Notes: generated by a model not told the origin, from the sequence alone. A DNA stretch of 24,071 nucleotides from Chytriomyces cf. hyalinus JEL632 (GCA_025435555.1 JAIWWG010000181.1:1-24071); one strand, 5' to 3'; counted from the first letter of the stretch, positions 8,307 to 17,321 are shown. Numbers and translations: made by a program.

Positions 8307-8322
8307 AAAAAGTCTGTTTGAA

Positions 8323-10206
8323 ATGTCCACGGTCATCAAAAGCAGCAGCACCAACACCAAGCACCCGTTCGTGATGCTGGAGCTCAACATCGCAAAGCGC
8401 CTCAAGGGGACGGCTCGCTGTCCCGTGGCGGGATGCGGGTCGGCCTCTCTGAAGAGCCTTGGGGTGGGAGGGAATCCGAACCAGTTTGGGTTCTCCACCA
8501 TCCAAATGCAGTGCACCACGTGCACCAAACGTTGCAGACTCAACGCAGCGCTGAAGGCAGGAGGGTCGGCCTCTGCGGACCTGTACGCAGAGTGGGAGAA
8601 GGCTTTCGGTAAGCTGGTCCCAGTCACTTCCACCACAGGCACAGCAGCAAAGCGCCGCCGCCAGAACTCCGAAGCAGACACTGCCACTGCAGTCTCTACT
8701 TCCACACCCAGTGCTTCCCAGAGTCGTCTGATCCAACAGACCCTCTCATTTGCTGCAGCCACCGCTGGCCGCTCTGTGGATCAGCCACCAGCAGGCTCAG
8801 CAGGCTCAGCAAGCACAGCAACAACCTCAACAACCAATCTCACCACCCCAGCTGGTTCCGCAGGCCTTCCACAGAGCGAATTCAGCTTCATGGCACCCGC
8901 GCCAGCCATGCAGACCACCGCTGCAGCCTCCGAAATGTCGCCATCAGTGATTTCGAATGCATTTCCACCCCCTGCTGTGCCTGCCACAGCTGTCAACTGG
9001 CAGCAGCGTGCAGAGGCAGCAGAGGCCGCTACAGCTTCCCTTCAGACGCAGCTGCAGTCCCTGATTGCGCTGCTGGCCCAGCTGGTCACCCAGATGCAGC
9101 AGGGCTCAGTTGGTGTGGGTAAGTCATCAGGCACAGCAAATGAGTGTCAGCCAACTGTGGCGCAGCCATTGAGCACAGCAACAGCCCTCTTGGCTTCCAT
9201 CAGTGCTTCAACTGCTCCCACGCTCGCAGCACCAACTCCCAATGGAGCCCAGTCCACCCACGTGCAGCCCCATGTGCGTACCTCTCGAAAAAGCGGTCGT
9301 GGAGGTCGCACTGGACCTGGAGGGCGTATTGTCCCAGGTGCTGCCCCTGCCTCAACAACAACTGTTTCTGTACCCGTTGCTGTTGAAAACACTTCCACAC
9401 AGGTTGTTGAAGCCGCCTGGTCCACTGTTGCACGTAATGGAACGCGTCGTGCCCCTCCACCATCTTGCGAATCTCGTCAACGCGCGCCGCAAACTCAGCA
9501 GCAGTATGATGAAAAAACACACCGCATGCGTCAAAAGAAGGCATTACAGATGGCGAAAGCTGTCCCTGAACCGAAAAAGTTTGCAGTGATCCGTGTTGAA
9601 CTCCACAGCAGTCGTCAGTTGCGCGGATGTTCCTTCCGGGACCGGAAACATTTGATCGATGCGTTTGTGGGACAGATGGGGGTTCGCCACAATGTGGCTC
9701 TTACCTCATCTATTGGTAACTCCATCATTGAGCTGTATTGTCCGACTGATGTTGTTCTGGAAGTGGTGCGAGTTCTTAGGGAGCGTGGCCAACAAGTCCT
9801 CCTTGCAGCCTTCAACCCACTCATATCCGACATTGACGGAAATCGCCTTGACTCCACCCAGACAGAAAAAGCTGCCAAGCGCCTCGCGTTTTTGTGCAAA
9901 GCCGCACGTACTGTCAATCTCCGTGCTGCCATCCTTGCCGGTGCCTCTCAGCAACTCAAGGAAGCCACGCAGAAAGTGTTTGAAACCATCCGAGGCTCCC
10001 CATCCGACTCCCTTCTTGCACCCCCACGCCCCCACCGTAGCGCGTTTGCGAAATTTGCTGCCCCAGACACACTGTCGCTAACTGATTTTGTGACTCTCGA
10101 CCCAGTTCCGGAATCTACTGAGTTTGTCGATAGTCAAGACGATGTTGCCATGTCTGTGTCCAATCTGGATCTTGGTCCCGCGGCTGACGCCGCCGACCAA
10201 GAATGA
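8323..10206 (+). CDS. Element B copy 1 ORF1: Zn-ribbon-like / coiled-coil / RRM-like RNA-binding protein
   Basis: This 627-aa protein starts at the first ATG, 16 bases after the telomeric repeats (G at -3). Its N-terminus has C-x4-C-x25-C-x2-C (Cys33, 38, 64, 67) with a GNP motif between the pairs, matching the pattern upstream of the first ATG in element A ORF1. A low-complexity Ala/Ser/Thr/Gln region follows, then a coiled coil (about 225-260, LQTQLQSLIALLAQLV), an Arg/Gly-rich segment (about 319-336) and an RRM-like region (about 420-505, with IGNSIIELY). The RNP-forming and RNA-binding role follows from LINE ORF1 precedent. Whether the zinc module helps find telomeres is unknown. The frame is intact and, by eye, encodes the same protein as copy 2. 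Confidence 0.88.
   Translation: MSTVIKSSSTNTKHPFVMLELNIAKRLKGTARCPVAGCGSASLKSLGVGGNPNQFGFSTIQMQCTTCTKRCRLNAALKAGGSASADLYAEWEKAFGKLVPVTSTTGTAAKRRRQNSEADTATAVSTSTPSASQSRLIQQTLSFAAATAGRSVDQPPAGSAGSASTATTSTTNLTTPAGSAGLPQSEFSFMAPAPAMQTTAAASEMSPSVISNAFPPPAVPATAVNWQQRAEAAEAATASLQTQLQSLIALLAQLVTQMQQGSVGVGKSSGTANECQPTVAQPLSTATALLASISASTAPTLAAPTPNGAQSTHVQPHVRTSRKSGRGGRTGPGGRIVPGAAPASTTTVSVPVAVENTSTQVVEAAWSTVARNGTRRAPPPSCESRQRAPQTQQQYDEKTHRMRQKKALQMAKAVPEPKKFAVIRVELHSSRQLRGCSFRDRKHLIDAFVGQMGVRHNVALTSSIGNSIIELYCPTDVVLEVVRVLRERGQQVLLAAFNPLISDIDGNRLDSTQTEKAAKRLAFLCKAARTVNLRAAILAGASQQLKEATQKVFETIRGSPSDSLLAPPRPHRSAFAKFAAPDTLSLTDFVTLDPVPESTEFVDSQDDVAMSVSNLDLGPAADAADQE
10203..10206 (+). promoter_or_regulatory. 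ATGA stop-start overlap joining B1 ORF1 and ORF2
   Basis: The sequence GAATGATC holds the ORF1 stop TGA and the ORF2 start ATG. The same overlap occurs in element A and in copies B2 (16118-16121) and B3 (22029-22032), which points to translational coupling by reinitiation. Confidence 0.78.
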
Positions 10207-13200
10207 TCAAAATCGCATTTTCGAATCTCAACGGGCTGTCTGGCAAAGCCGAAGAAGTCCTGAGATTCAAGTCTGCGCAATCTGTTGACCTTTCTTTAAT
10301 GGTGGAAACGTGGCTCTCCCCAACATCCTCCATTCCTTTTCGACCACACCTATTTAATATCACAAGTACAAACACGGAGGCAATTGCGGGAGGTCGGCGC
10401 AATTTTGGCGGCATTTTGGCGTTCTCAACTGCAACTCTCTCCCCCCAATTCCGAGTTATCTATGAAGATCCCTTGGGGTTCTATTGCGCAATGCGCATCT
10501 CTGATCTTATCCTCATCACTGCCTACATCCCCCCCTCTGCTGACAATCGGGTAATCGGGGACATGCTTCAAAAAGCGGAAACGTTATCTGAAGGCTTTAC
10601 GTTGCGTTGTCTTTTGGTTGGCGATCTGAACGCACGGATGACGGATGCTGGTGATTCACTCACAAACACACGTGGAACGTATATGCAGCAGGAACTGTTC
10701 AACTCTGGACTTGCGCTTCAAATCCCGGAGTCTGGGAAATGGACGTCGTGGGCTGGTGGTGGTCGAGGGATTCCGGATGTTGTACTCTCGAGCTTCCCAG
10801 TCTCTAACCTCACAGTTCATGAAGGCGAGTCACTTGGAGGTTCGGACCATCGGCCGCTGACATTTTCTGTGCCACTGGATGTCGAAACCAAGCCCAAGTC
10901 TTTTGCGCGCTGGAATGTTCGTCGCCTCACAACTGCCAAATACCATCAGCGTTTTGCTGAGGAGCTGGAGTCCACGCAGCAGGAGATCATGGATCAACTG
11001 GAATTGCTGCGAACACGCTTGGAAAGCCCTGCTGTGGGATACGTTGCGGGTGTATCACAGTGCGATGCACACACCGTGGCACCTGCAGTAGGCGCCAACC
11101 CTCCGGGAAGTACTTCCCATGCTTCTCTTGATCCTGTTACCCACACTGCAGATTGCCCCAGAGCCACCACTCACATGTCTGACAGTCCTTCTCAGTCCGC
11201 TGGTCCATCCCACTCCCATCCACGTTCTGTCGATGCTCCCAACCCATCTACGCAGCAGGACATGTGCTTATGCCTGGAATTGCTGCGAACGAGCTTTGAA
11301 AGCCCTGCTGTGGGGTACATCGCGGGTGCATCACAGTGCGATGCACACACCGCGGTACCTGCAGTAGGCGCTCCCCTCCCGGGAAGTACTTCTCGCTCCT
11401 CGCTCTTGAACAATACTCACACACCAAACCGTGCTAGAACTCAAGAGTTGATCAACGAGGCCTGGGAACACTTCCTGTCATGGGTCCGAAATGCTGCGTC
11501 AAAGTCAATTGGTGTCCTCCAAGTCTCTGACCATCTGCCATCGGAGTTTTGGACTGATGAGCTTGAACAAAGTCGGGACAACGTGCAGCAAGAACTTGCG
11601 AACGTGCAACAGGAAATCGAGCGTGGCCAGTTGTCTCGTCTCGAAATCAAACGCCTTGCTTCCGAACTGACCAACACTCAGCGTGCTTACCGGGCGGATC
11701 TGACCACACGCAAGCGCGTGCTCTTCGAAGATGCTGTCGATAAGCTCACAGTCCCACAAAACATGTCCTCGTTCATGCGCATGGTAAAAGGAGCCAAGTC
11801 GCGAAAAGACCGCACTGTCTGCAAACTGGACCCGGCGAAAATCAATGAACACGCTGCCCATTTTCGAACTACCTTTGGAGCACCTCCGACTGGACATCCC
11901 CAACCTGGACCCCCTGCGCTTGAGGAAATCCAGTCGCGTCCAACTCAGGAAGTCTTCAACCCGGATGCGATCATGTCTGCGATTGCTGGACTCCCACTCG
12001 GAAAGGCTACTGGATCCGATGGAATTCCTGCTGAACTCATCAAAGCCGGTGGCGATCTCATGGCTGACGTTCTCAGTGTTTTCCTGCCCATGGTCCATGC
12101 TGCTGCAACTATTCCATCTGACTGGAGGAAGGCGCTCATTGTGCCAGTCTTCAAGAAGAAGGGATCTGATCAGGACATTGCAAACTACCGACCTATTGCA
12201 CTGACAAGTACGATACGACGACTCTACGAGCGGCTGCTTGTTCCTGAACTTGGACCCGTAATGCAACAACTCGATGACTTTCAAGGTGGCTTCAGACCCG
12301 GTCGGTCCTCGCTCGATCAAGCCATGGTTCTCCACGAAACCCTGAACACCAATGAACATGCTTCGACTATCCTGCTGGACATCAAAGCGGCATATGACGA
12401 AGTCGATCGAAGGGTTCTTTGGCAAATGCTCACACAAGTCTTCGGCCTGGACGAATTCATGCTTGCACGGCTCCAGGATCTTTTCGATCACAACTCGTGC
12501 TGTCTGGTGGTGGCTGGCGTGATTAGTGATCCGATTGACAACGAACGAGGTCTTTTGCAGGGTGCTACTCTGTCCCCGATTTTGTTCAACTGTCACATCC
12601 ATGGTCTCTCAATTCGGCTACGTGCTCCTGGAATCCCGCGAATTCGAATCAACGGTATCCATCTCAATAACCTCCTGTTTGCAGACGATACGTCCTTGGT
12701 AGCTGCAAATCAACATGATCTCGCAGTCCTGCTCCGAACGTGTGAGGAATGGTCCAACACTGTCGGCATCCGGTTCTCGCCATCCAAGTGCATCTATCTC
12801 GGTCCTGTTCCAGCACTACGTGATGTACCTCTCAAGCTCTACAACGTGGACCTTCCATCCCAGCAATGTGCCCCGTATCTCGGCATCCCTTTTGGCCAAC
12901 ACGGAATCAACTGGGCTCTGCTGGCAAAGGAACGAACTTCAAAAGCGCGTGGTGTCATTGTGGCGCTGGCATCGGTAGGTATGAATGCAATGGGCTGGGC
13001 TCCTGCAGCTTCTGTTACTATCTACAGGAGTTTCATTCGGCCGGTCCTTGAATATGGCATTGCTCTCAAGCTCCCATCCGCGTCCACGCTCAAGTTGTAC
13101 GAGTCGGTCCAACGTCTTGCACTACGGACTCTCACATCAACACCCCGCAACACGTCCACTGCCGCTCTCCACAAGCTGCTGCAAGTCGAACCATTCAAAC

Positions 13201-14024
13201 ACCGTGCTACCGAGCTCAATCTCATGTGGTCCTCCCGATTGCATAACTCAACTGATCGTTCTATCCCGGCTGTTCGTTTCTGGCGCGGCGCTCTGCTTGG
13301 TGCTGACAAACCATTTCAGGAATGTCTTCCCCGCCTTGCTCGCTCCAACCCACTTGTGACTCATGTGGATGCTAAATGGATTGATTTTCGACAGCAACCA
13401 CTGGTTCCCCCACCTCCAGCTGAAGTTCCGTTCCGGTACCCTCCGAAGCCAAAACAAGCGCTGTCTGACAATGCTCGCAAGAAGCTGCGCAAGGAATCCA
13501 TCGTCAACCTGGACAACAACCTGGACACCATTGCTGGCGCAATCCAAGTCGAAACCAAAGACCCAGTCCGGCCGTATCTGACTGCCTGCAAGGGAATTGA
13601 CCGCAAGACACGCAACAACATCCTTCGCTGGACTCTTGGTGCCGTCACCCGACACGAACCGTGCCTCAAGTGCAACGACGTACTGACCCGATCCCATGCT
13701 GCTGACTGTTCTGGTGCCACTGCTCTCCTGCGCATCAACTGGGACACGCTTGCACCTCCTGCCGGCCGAATGACCTGGCTTGATACGATCCTGAATGAAG
13801 TCCGGAATACACCGCCCTCCGAAATCGACACGTACACCGAAGTCTCTTCTGCCGTAGCTCTCATCTACACCGAATGTCGCCACCTCCAACAGCAAGCCAA
13901 TGGCTACTGGGCCGAGCCAGATGCACCCGCACGACCACTGCCGCCTCGAAGACCGCGAAATCGCATACCTCAACCCGGGGGAGCCCCGCTTGGGCGACCA
14001 CGGCAAAACCCGGAGCCTGGATAA
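10203..14024 (+). CDS. Element B copy 1 ORF2: APE endonuclease - reverse transcriptase polyprotein
   Basis: This 1273-aa protein is the catalytic subunit for target nicking and target-primed reverse transcription. The endonuclease (about 1-225) has Asn8/Asn10, Glu35 in VETWL, GDLNAR (140-145), Asp192 and SDHRP with His216. A linker (about 258-400) carries an in-frame direct duplication. The reverse transcriptase (about 590-865) has GKATGSDGIP, NYRPIAL, GGFRPGRS, the catalytic Asp726 in LDIKAAYD, LLQGATLSP and FADD (826-829). A knuckle C-x2-C-x7-H-x3-C runs from Cys1154 to Cys1169. The tail is basic with IPQPGG...GRPR, like element A. No RNase H domain is seen. All motifs are present and the frame is intact, so this copy could be active. 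Telomere specificity is inferred from the junctions. Confidence 0.95.
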   Translation: MIKIAFSNLNGLSGKAEEVLRFKSAQSVDLSLMVETWLSPTSSIPFRPHLFNITSTNTEAIAGGRRNFGGILAFSTATLSPQFRVIYEDPLGFYCAMRISDLILITAYIPPSADNRVIGDMLQKAETLSEGFTLRCLLVGDLNARMTDAGDSLTNTRGTYMQQELFNSGLALQIPESGKWTSWAGGGRGIPDVVLSSFPVSNLTVHEGESLGGSDHRPLTFSVPLDVETKPKSFARWNVRRLTTAKYHQRFAEELESTQQEIMDQLELLRTRLESPAVGYVAGVSQCDAHTVAPAVGANPPGSTSHASLDPVTHTADCPRATTHMSDSPSQSAGPSHSHPRSVDAPNPSTQQDMCLCLELLRTSFESPAVGYIAGASQCDAHTAVPAVGAPLPGSTSRSSLLNNTHTPNRARTQELINEAWEHFLSWVRNAASKSIGVLQVSDHLPSEFWTDELEQSRDNVQQELANVQQEIERGQLSRLEIKRLASELTNTQRAYRADLTTRKRVLFEDAVDKLTVPQNMSSFMRMVKGAKSRKDRTVCKLDPAKINEHAAHFRTTFGAPPTGHPQPGPPALEEIQSRPTQEVFNPDAIMSAIAGLPLGKATGSDGIPAELIKAGGDLMADVLSVFLPMVHAAATIPSDWRKALIVPVFKKKGSDQDIANYRPIALTSTIRRLYERLLVPELGPVMQQLDDFQGGFRPGRSSLDQAMVLHETLNTNEHASTILLDIKAAYDEVDRRVLWQMLTQVFGLDEFMLARLQDLFDHNSCCLVVAGVISDPIDNERGLLQGATLSPILFNCHIHGLSIRLRAPGIPRIRINGIHLNNLLFADDTSLVAANQHDLAVLLRTCEEWSNTVGIRFSPSKCIYLGPVPALRDVPLKLYNVDLPSQQCAPYLGIPFGQHGINWALLAKERTSKARGVIVALASVGMNAMGWAPAASVTIYRSFIRPVLEYGIALKLPSASTLKLYESVQRLALRTLTSTPRNTSTAALHKLLQVEPFKHRATELNLMWSSRLHNSTDRSIPAVRFWRGALLGADKPFQECLPRLARSNPLVTHVDAKWIDFRQQPLVPPPPAEVPFRYPPKPKQALSDNARKKLRKESIVNLDNNLDTIAGAIQVETKDPVRPYLTACKGIDRKTRNNILRWTLGAVTRHEPCLKCNDVLTRSHAADCSGATALLRINWDTLAPPAGRMTWLDTILNEVRNTPPSEIDTYTEVSSAVALIYTECRHLQQQANGYWAEPDAPARPLPPRRPRNRIPQPGGAPLGRPRQNPEPG
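10974..11127 (+). repeat. Direct repeat unit 1 in the B1 ORF2 linker
   Basis: About 150 bp, recurring 276 bp downstream (exactly 92 codons). It encodes ELLRT..ESPAVGY.AG.SQC and the sequence after it. It lies between the endonuclease and RT domains. Similarity fades near 11127. The same unit is at 16889 in B2 and 22800 in B3. Confidence 0.85.
11250..11403 (+). repeat. Direct repeat unit 2 in the B1 ORF2 linker
   Basis: This is the second unit, offset 276 bp from the first and diverged by scattered substitutions, so the duplication is older than the spread of the three B copies. Counterparts are at 17165 in B2 and 23076 in B3. Element A has no such duplication. Confidence 0.85.
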
Positions 14025-14208
14025 TCAACCGTCAAGCCCGAACTGACCATACATATCTTATTACCTTTACCGATCATCTGTTTTCTTAACATTTCCGCAC
14101 TTTACTTCTGATTCTTTGGAGTTCTTGAACTTTTTTTGAGTGATTTTTGCTATCTTTCAACCCCGCACTTGTGTTACTGTGTAACTTGATTAAAAGAAAC
14201 TGAAAACG
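14025..14208 (+). other. Element B copy 1 3' UTR and conserved terminus
   Basis: The 184-base 3' UTR ends with ATTAAAAG..AACTGAAAACG (14189-14208), 17/20 identical to the end of element A. There is no poly(A) tail before the telomeric repeats. The ATTAAA may be a polyadenylation signal. Because the next copy begins only 11 bases later with a very short leader, this UTR is also a candidate promoter for that copy. Confidence 0.7.
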
Positions 14209-14219
14209 TTAGGGTTAGG
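14209..14219 (+). repeat. Telomeric repeats between B1 and B2
   Basis: TTAGGGTTAGG followed by A7, against TTAGGGTTAGGG plus A5 at the A/B1 junction. The difference is a G/A boundary shift plus one base and could be sequencing error. Confidence 0.9.
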
Positions 14220-14237
14220 AAAAAAAGTCTGTTTGAA

Positions 14238-16121
14238 ATGTCCACGGTCATCAAAAGCAGCAGCACCAACACCAAGCACCCGTTCGTGATGCTGGAGCTC
14301 AACATCGCAAAGCGCCTCAAGGGGACGGCTCGCTGTCCCGTGGCGGGATGCGGGTCGGCCTCTCTGAAGAGCCTTGGGGTGGGAGGGAATCCGAACCAGT
14401 TTGGGTTCTCCACCATCCAAATGCAGTGCACCACGTGCACCAAACGTTGCAGACTCAACGCAGCGCTGAAGGCAGGAGGGTCGGCCTCTGCGGACCTGTA
14501 CGCAGAGTGGGAGAAGGCTTTCGGTAAGCTGGTCCCAGTCACTTCCACCACAGGCACAGCAGCAAAGCGCCGCCGCCAGAACTCCGAAGCAGACACTGCC
14601 ACTGCAGTCTCTACTTCCACACCCAGTGCTTCCCAGAGTCGTCTGATCCAACAGACCCTCTCATTTGCTGCAGCCACCGCTGGCCGCTCTGTGGATCAGC
14701 CACCAGCAGGCTCAGCAGGCTCAGCAAGCACAGCAACAACCTCAACAACCAATCTCACCACCCCAGCTGGTTCCGCAGGCCTTCCACAGAGCGAATTCAG
14801 CTTCATGGCACCCGCGCCAGCCATGCAGACCACCGCTGCAGCCTCCGAAATGTCGCCATCAGTGATTTCGAATGCATTTCCACCCCCTGCTGTGCCTGCC
14901 ACAGCTGTCAACTGGCAGCAGCGTGCAGAGGCAGCAGAGGCCGCTACAGCTTCCCTTCAGACGCAGCTGCAGTCCCTGATTGCGCTGCTGGCCCAGCTGG
15001 TCACCCAGATGCAGCAGGGCTCAGTTGGTGTGGGTAAGTCATCAGGCACAGCAAATGAGTGTCAGCCAACTGTGGCGCAGCCATTGAGCACAGCAACAGC
15101 CCTCTTGGCTTCCATCAGTGCTTCAACTGCTCCCACGCTCGCAGCACCAACTCCCAATGGAGCCCAGTCCACCCACGTGCAGCCCCATGTGCGTACCTCT
15201 CGAAAAAGCGGTCGTGGAGGTCGCACTGGACCTGGAGGGCGTATTGTCCCAGGTGCTGCCCCTGCCTCAACAACAACTGTTTCTGTACCCGTTGCTGTTG
15301 AAAACACTTCCACACAGGTTGTTGAAGCCGCCTGGTCCACTGTTGCACGTAATGGAACGCGTCGTGCCCCTCCACCATCTTGCGAATCTCGTCAACGCGC
15401 GCCGCAAACTCAGCAGCAGTATGATGAAAAAACACACCGCATGCGTCAAAAGAAGGCATTACAGATGGCGAAAGCTGTCCCTGAACCGAAAAAGTTTGCA
15501 GTGATCCGTGTTGAACTCCACAGCAGTCGTCAGTTGCGCGGATGTTCCTTCCGGGACCGGAAACATTTGATCGATGCGTTTGTGGGACAGATGGGGGTTC
15601 GCCACAATGTGGCTCTTACCTCATCTATTGGTAACTCCATCATTGAGCTGTATTGTCCGACTGATGTTGTTCTGGAAGTGGTGCGAGTTCTTAGGGAGCG
15701 TGGCCAACAAGTCCTCCTTGCAGCCTTCAACCCACTCATATCCGACATTGACGGAAATCGCCTTGACTCCACCCAGACAGAAAAAGCTGCCAAGCGCCTC
15801 GCGTTTTTGTGCAAAGCCGCACGTACTGTCAATCTCCGTGCTGCCATCCTTGCCGGTGCCTCTCAGCAACTCAAGGAAGCCACGCAGAAAGTGTTTGAAA
15901 CCATCCGAGGCTCCCCATCCGACTCCCTTCTTGCACCCCCACGCCCCCACCGTAGCGCGTTTGCGAAATTTGCTGCCCCAGACACACTGTCGCTAACTGA
16001 TTTTGTGACTCTCGACCCAGTTCCGGAATCTACTGAGTTTGTCGATAGTCAAGACGATGTTGCCATGTCTGTGTCCAATCTGGATCTTGGTCCCGCGGCT
16101 GACGCCGCCGACCAAGAATGA
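14238..16121 (+). CDS. Element B copy 2 ORF1: RNA-binding protein
   Basis: This intact 627-codon frame encodes, by eye, the same protein as copy 1 ORF1: the four-cysteine module at residues 33-67, coiled coil, Arg/Gly-rich segment and RRM-like region. It starts at the first ATG after the telomeric repeats, with an 18-base leader. The absence of amino-acid differences from copy 1 implies very recent duplication, gene conversion or selection. It ends in the ATGA overlap with ORF2. Confidence 0.88.
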   Translation: MSTVIKSSSTNTKHPFVMLELNIAKRLKGTARCPVAGCGSASLKSLGVGGNPNQFGFSTIQMQCTTCTKRCRLNAALKAGGSASADLYAEWEKAFGKLVPVTSTTGTAAKRRRQNSEADTATAVSTSTPSASQSRLIQQTLSFAAATAGRSVDQPPAGSAGSASTATTSTTNLTTPAGSAGLPQSEFSFMAPAPAMQTTAAASEMSPSVISNAFPPPAVPATAVNWQQRAEAAEAATASLQTQLQSLIALLAQLVTQMQQGSVGVGKSSGTANECQPTVAQPLSTATALLASISASTAPTLAAPTPNGAQSTHVQPHVRTSRKSGRGGRTGPGGRIVPGAAPASTTTVSVPVAVENTSTQVVEAAWSTVARNGTRRAPPPSCESRQRAPQTQQQYDEKTHRMRQKKALQMAKAVPEPKKFAVIRVELHSSRQLRGCSFRDRKHLIDAFVGQMGVRHNVALTSSIGNSIIELYCPTDVVLEVVRVLRERGQQVLLAAFNPLISDIDGNRLDSTQTEKAAKRLAFLCKAARTVNLRAAILAGASQQLKEATQKVFETIRGSPSDSLLAPPRPHRSAFAKFAAPDTLSLTDFVTLDPVPESTEFVDSQDDVAMSVSNLDLGPAADAADQE

Positions 16122-16888
16122 TCAAAATCGCATTTTCGAATCTCAACGGGCTGTCTGGCAAAGCCGAAGAAGTCCTGAGATTCAAGTCTGCGCAATCTGT
16201 TGACCTTTCTTTAATGGTGGAAACGTGGCTCTCCCCAACATCCTCCATTCCTTTCGACCACACCTATTTAATATCACAAGTACAAACACGGAGGCAATTG
16301 CGGGAGGTCGGCGCAATTTTGGCGGCATTTTGGCGTTCTCAACTGCAACTCCTCTCCCCCCAATTCCGAGTTATCTATGAAGATCCCTTGGGGTTCTATT
16401 GCGCAATGCGCATCTCTGATCTTATCCTCATCACTGCCTACATCCCCCCCTCTGCTGACAATCGGGTAATCGGGGACATGCTTCAAAAAGCGGAAACGTT
16501 ATCTGAAGGCTTTACGTTGCGTTGTCTTTTGGTTGGCGATCTGAACGCACGGATGACGGATGCTGGTGATTCACTCACAAACACACGTGGAACGTATATG
16601 CAGCAGGAACTGTTCAACTCTGGACTTGCGCTTCAAATCCCGGAGTCTGGGAAATGGACGTCGTGGGCTGGTGGTGGTCGAGGGATTCCGGATGTTGTAC
16701 TCTCGAGCTTCCCAGTCTCTAACCTCACAGTTCATGAAGGCGAGTCACTTGGAGGTTCGGACCATCGGCCGCTGACATTTTCTGTGCCACTGGATGTCGA
16801 AACCAAGCCCAAGTCTTTTGCGCGCTGGAATGTTCGTCGCCTCACAACTGCCAAATACCATCAGCGTTTTGCTGAGGAGCTGGAGTCC

Positions 16889-17045
16889 ACGCAGCAGGAG
16901 ATCATGGATCAACTGGAATTGCTGCGAACACGCTTGGAAAGCCCTGCTGTGGGATACGTTGCGGGTGTATCACAGTGCGATGCACACACCGTGGCACCTG
17001 CAGTAGGCGCCAACCCTCCGGGAAGTACTTCCCATGCTTCTCTTG
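16889..17045 (+). repeat. Direct repeat unit 1 in the B2 ORF2 linker
   Basis: Equivalent of the unit at 10974 in copy 1, at the same 276-bp spacing from its partner. It shows that the linker duplication is a fixed feature of family B. Confidence 0.82.
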
Positions 17046-17164
17046 ATCCTGTTACCCACACTGCAGATTGCCCCAGAGCCACCACTCACATGTCTGACAG
17101 TCCTTCTCAGTCCGCTGGTCCATCCCACTCCCATCCACGTTCTGTCGATGCTCCCAACCCATCT

Positions 17165-17321
17165 ACGCAGCAGGACATGTGCTTATGCCTGGAATTGCTG
17201 CGAACGAGCTTTGAAAGCCCTGCTGTGGGGTACATCGCGGGTGCATCACAGTGCGATGCACACACCGCGGTACCTGCAGTAGGCGCTCCCCTCCCGGGAA
17301 GTACTTCTCGCTCCTCGCTCT
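17165..17321 (+). repeat. Direct repeat unit 2 in the B2 ORF2 linker
   Basis: Partner of the unit at 16889, carrying the same diverged positions as in copy 1. Confidence 0.82.

Larger units (their letters stand above)
8307..14208 (+). mobile_element. Element B, copy 1: intact telomere-associated APE-type non-LTR retrotransposon
   Basis: This is a complete element of about 5.9 kb with telomeric repeats on both sides. It has a 16-base leader, intact ORF1 and ORF2 overlapping by ATGA, and a 184-base 3' UTR ending AACTGAAAACG. The 5' and 3' ends are the same in the neighbouring copies, so they are genuine element boundaries or duplication units rather than random truncations. It is the only copy here with both ORFs uninterrupted. 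It shares architecture with element A but is clearly a different family. Confidence 0.92.

Noticed and set aside
11505-12602. 365-aa open frame on the minus strand within B1 ORF2.
   Set aside because: It lies opposite the linker and RT domains, shows no recognisable domain, and its openness follows from the codon bias of the sense frame. It is treated as a shadow.
13248-14006. 252-aa minus-strand frame at the end of B1.
   Set aside because: Antisense to the ORF2 C-terminus with no domain features. A related frame in B2 changes length at each indel, so it is not maintained independently.
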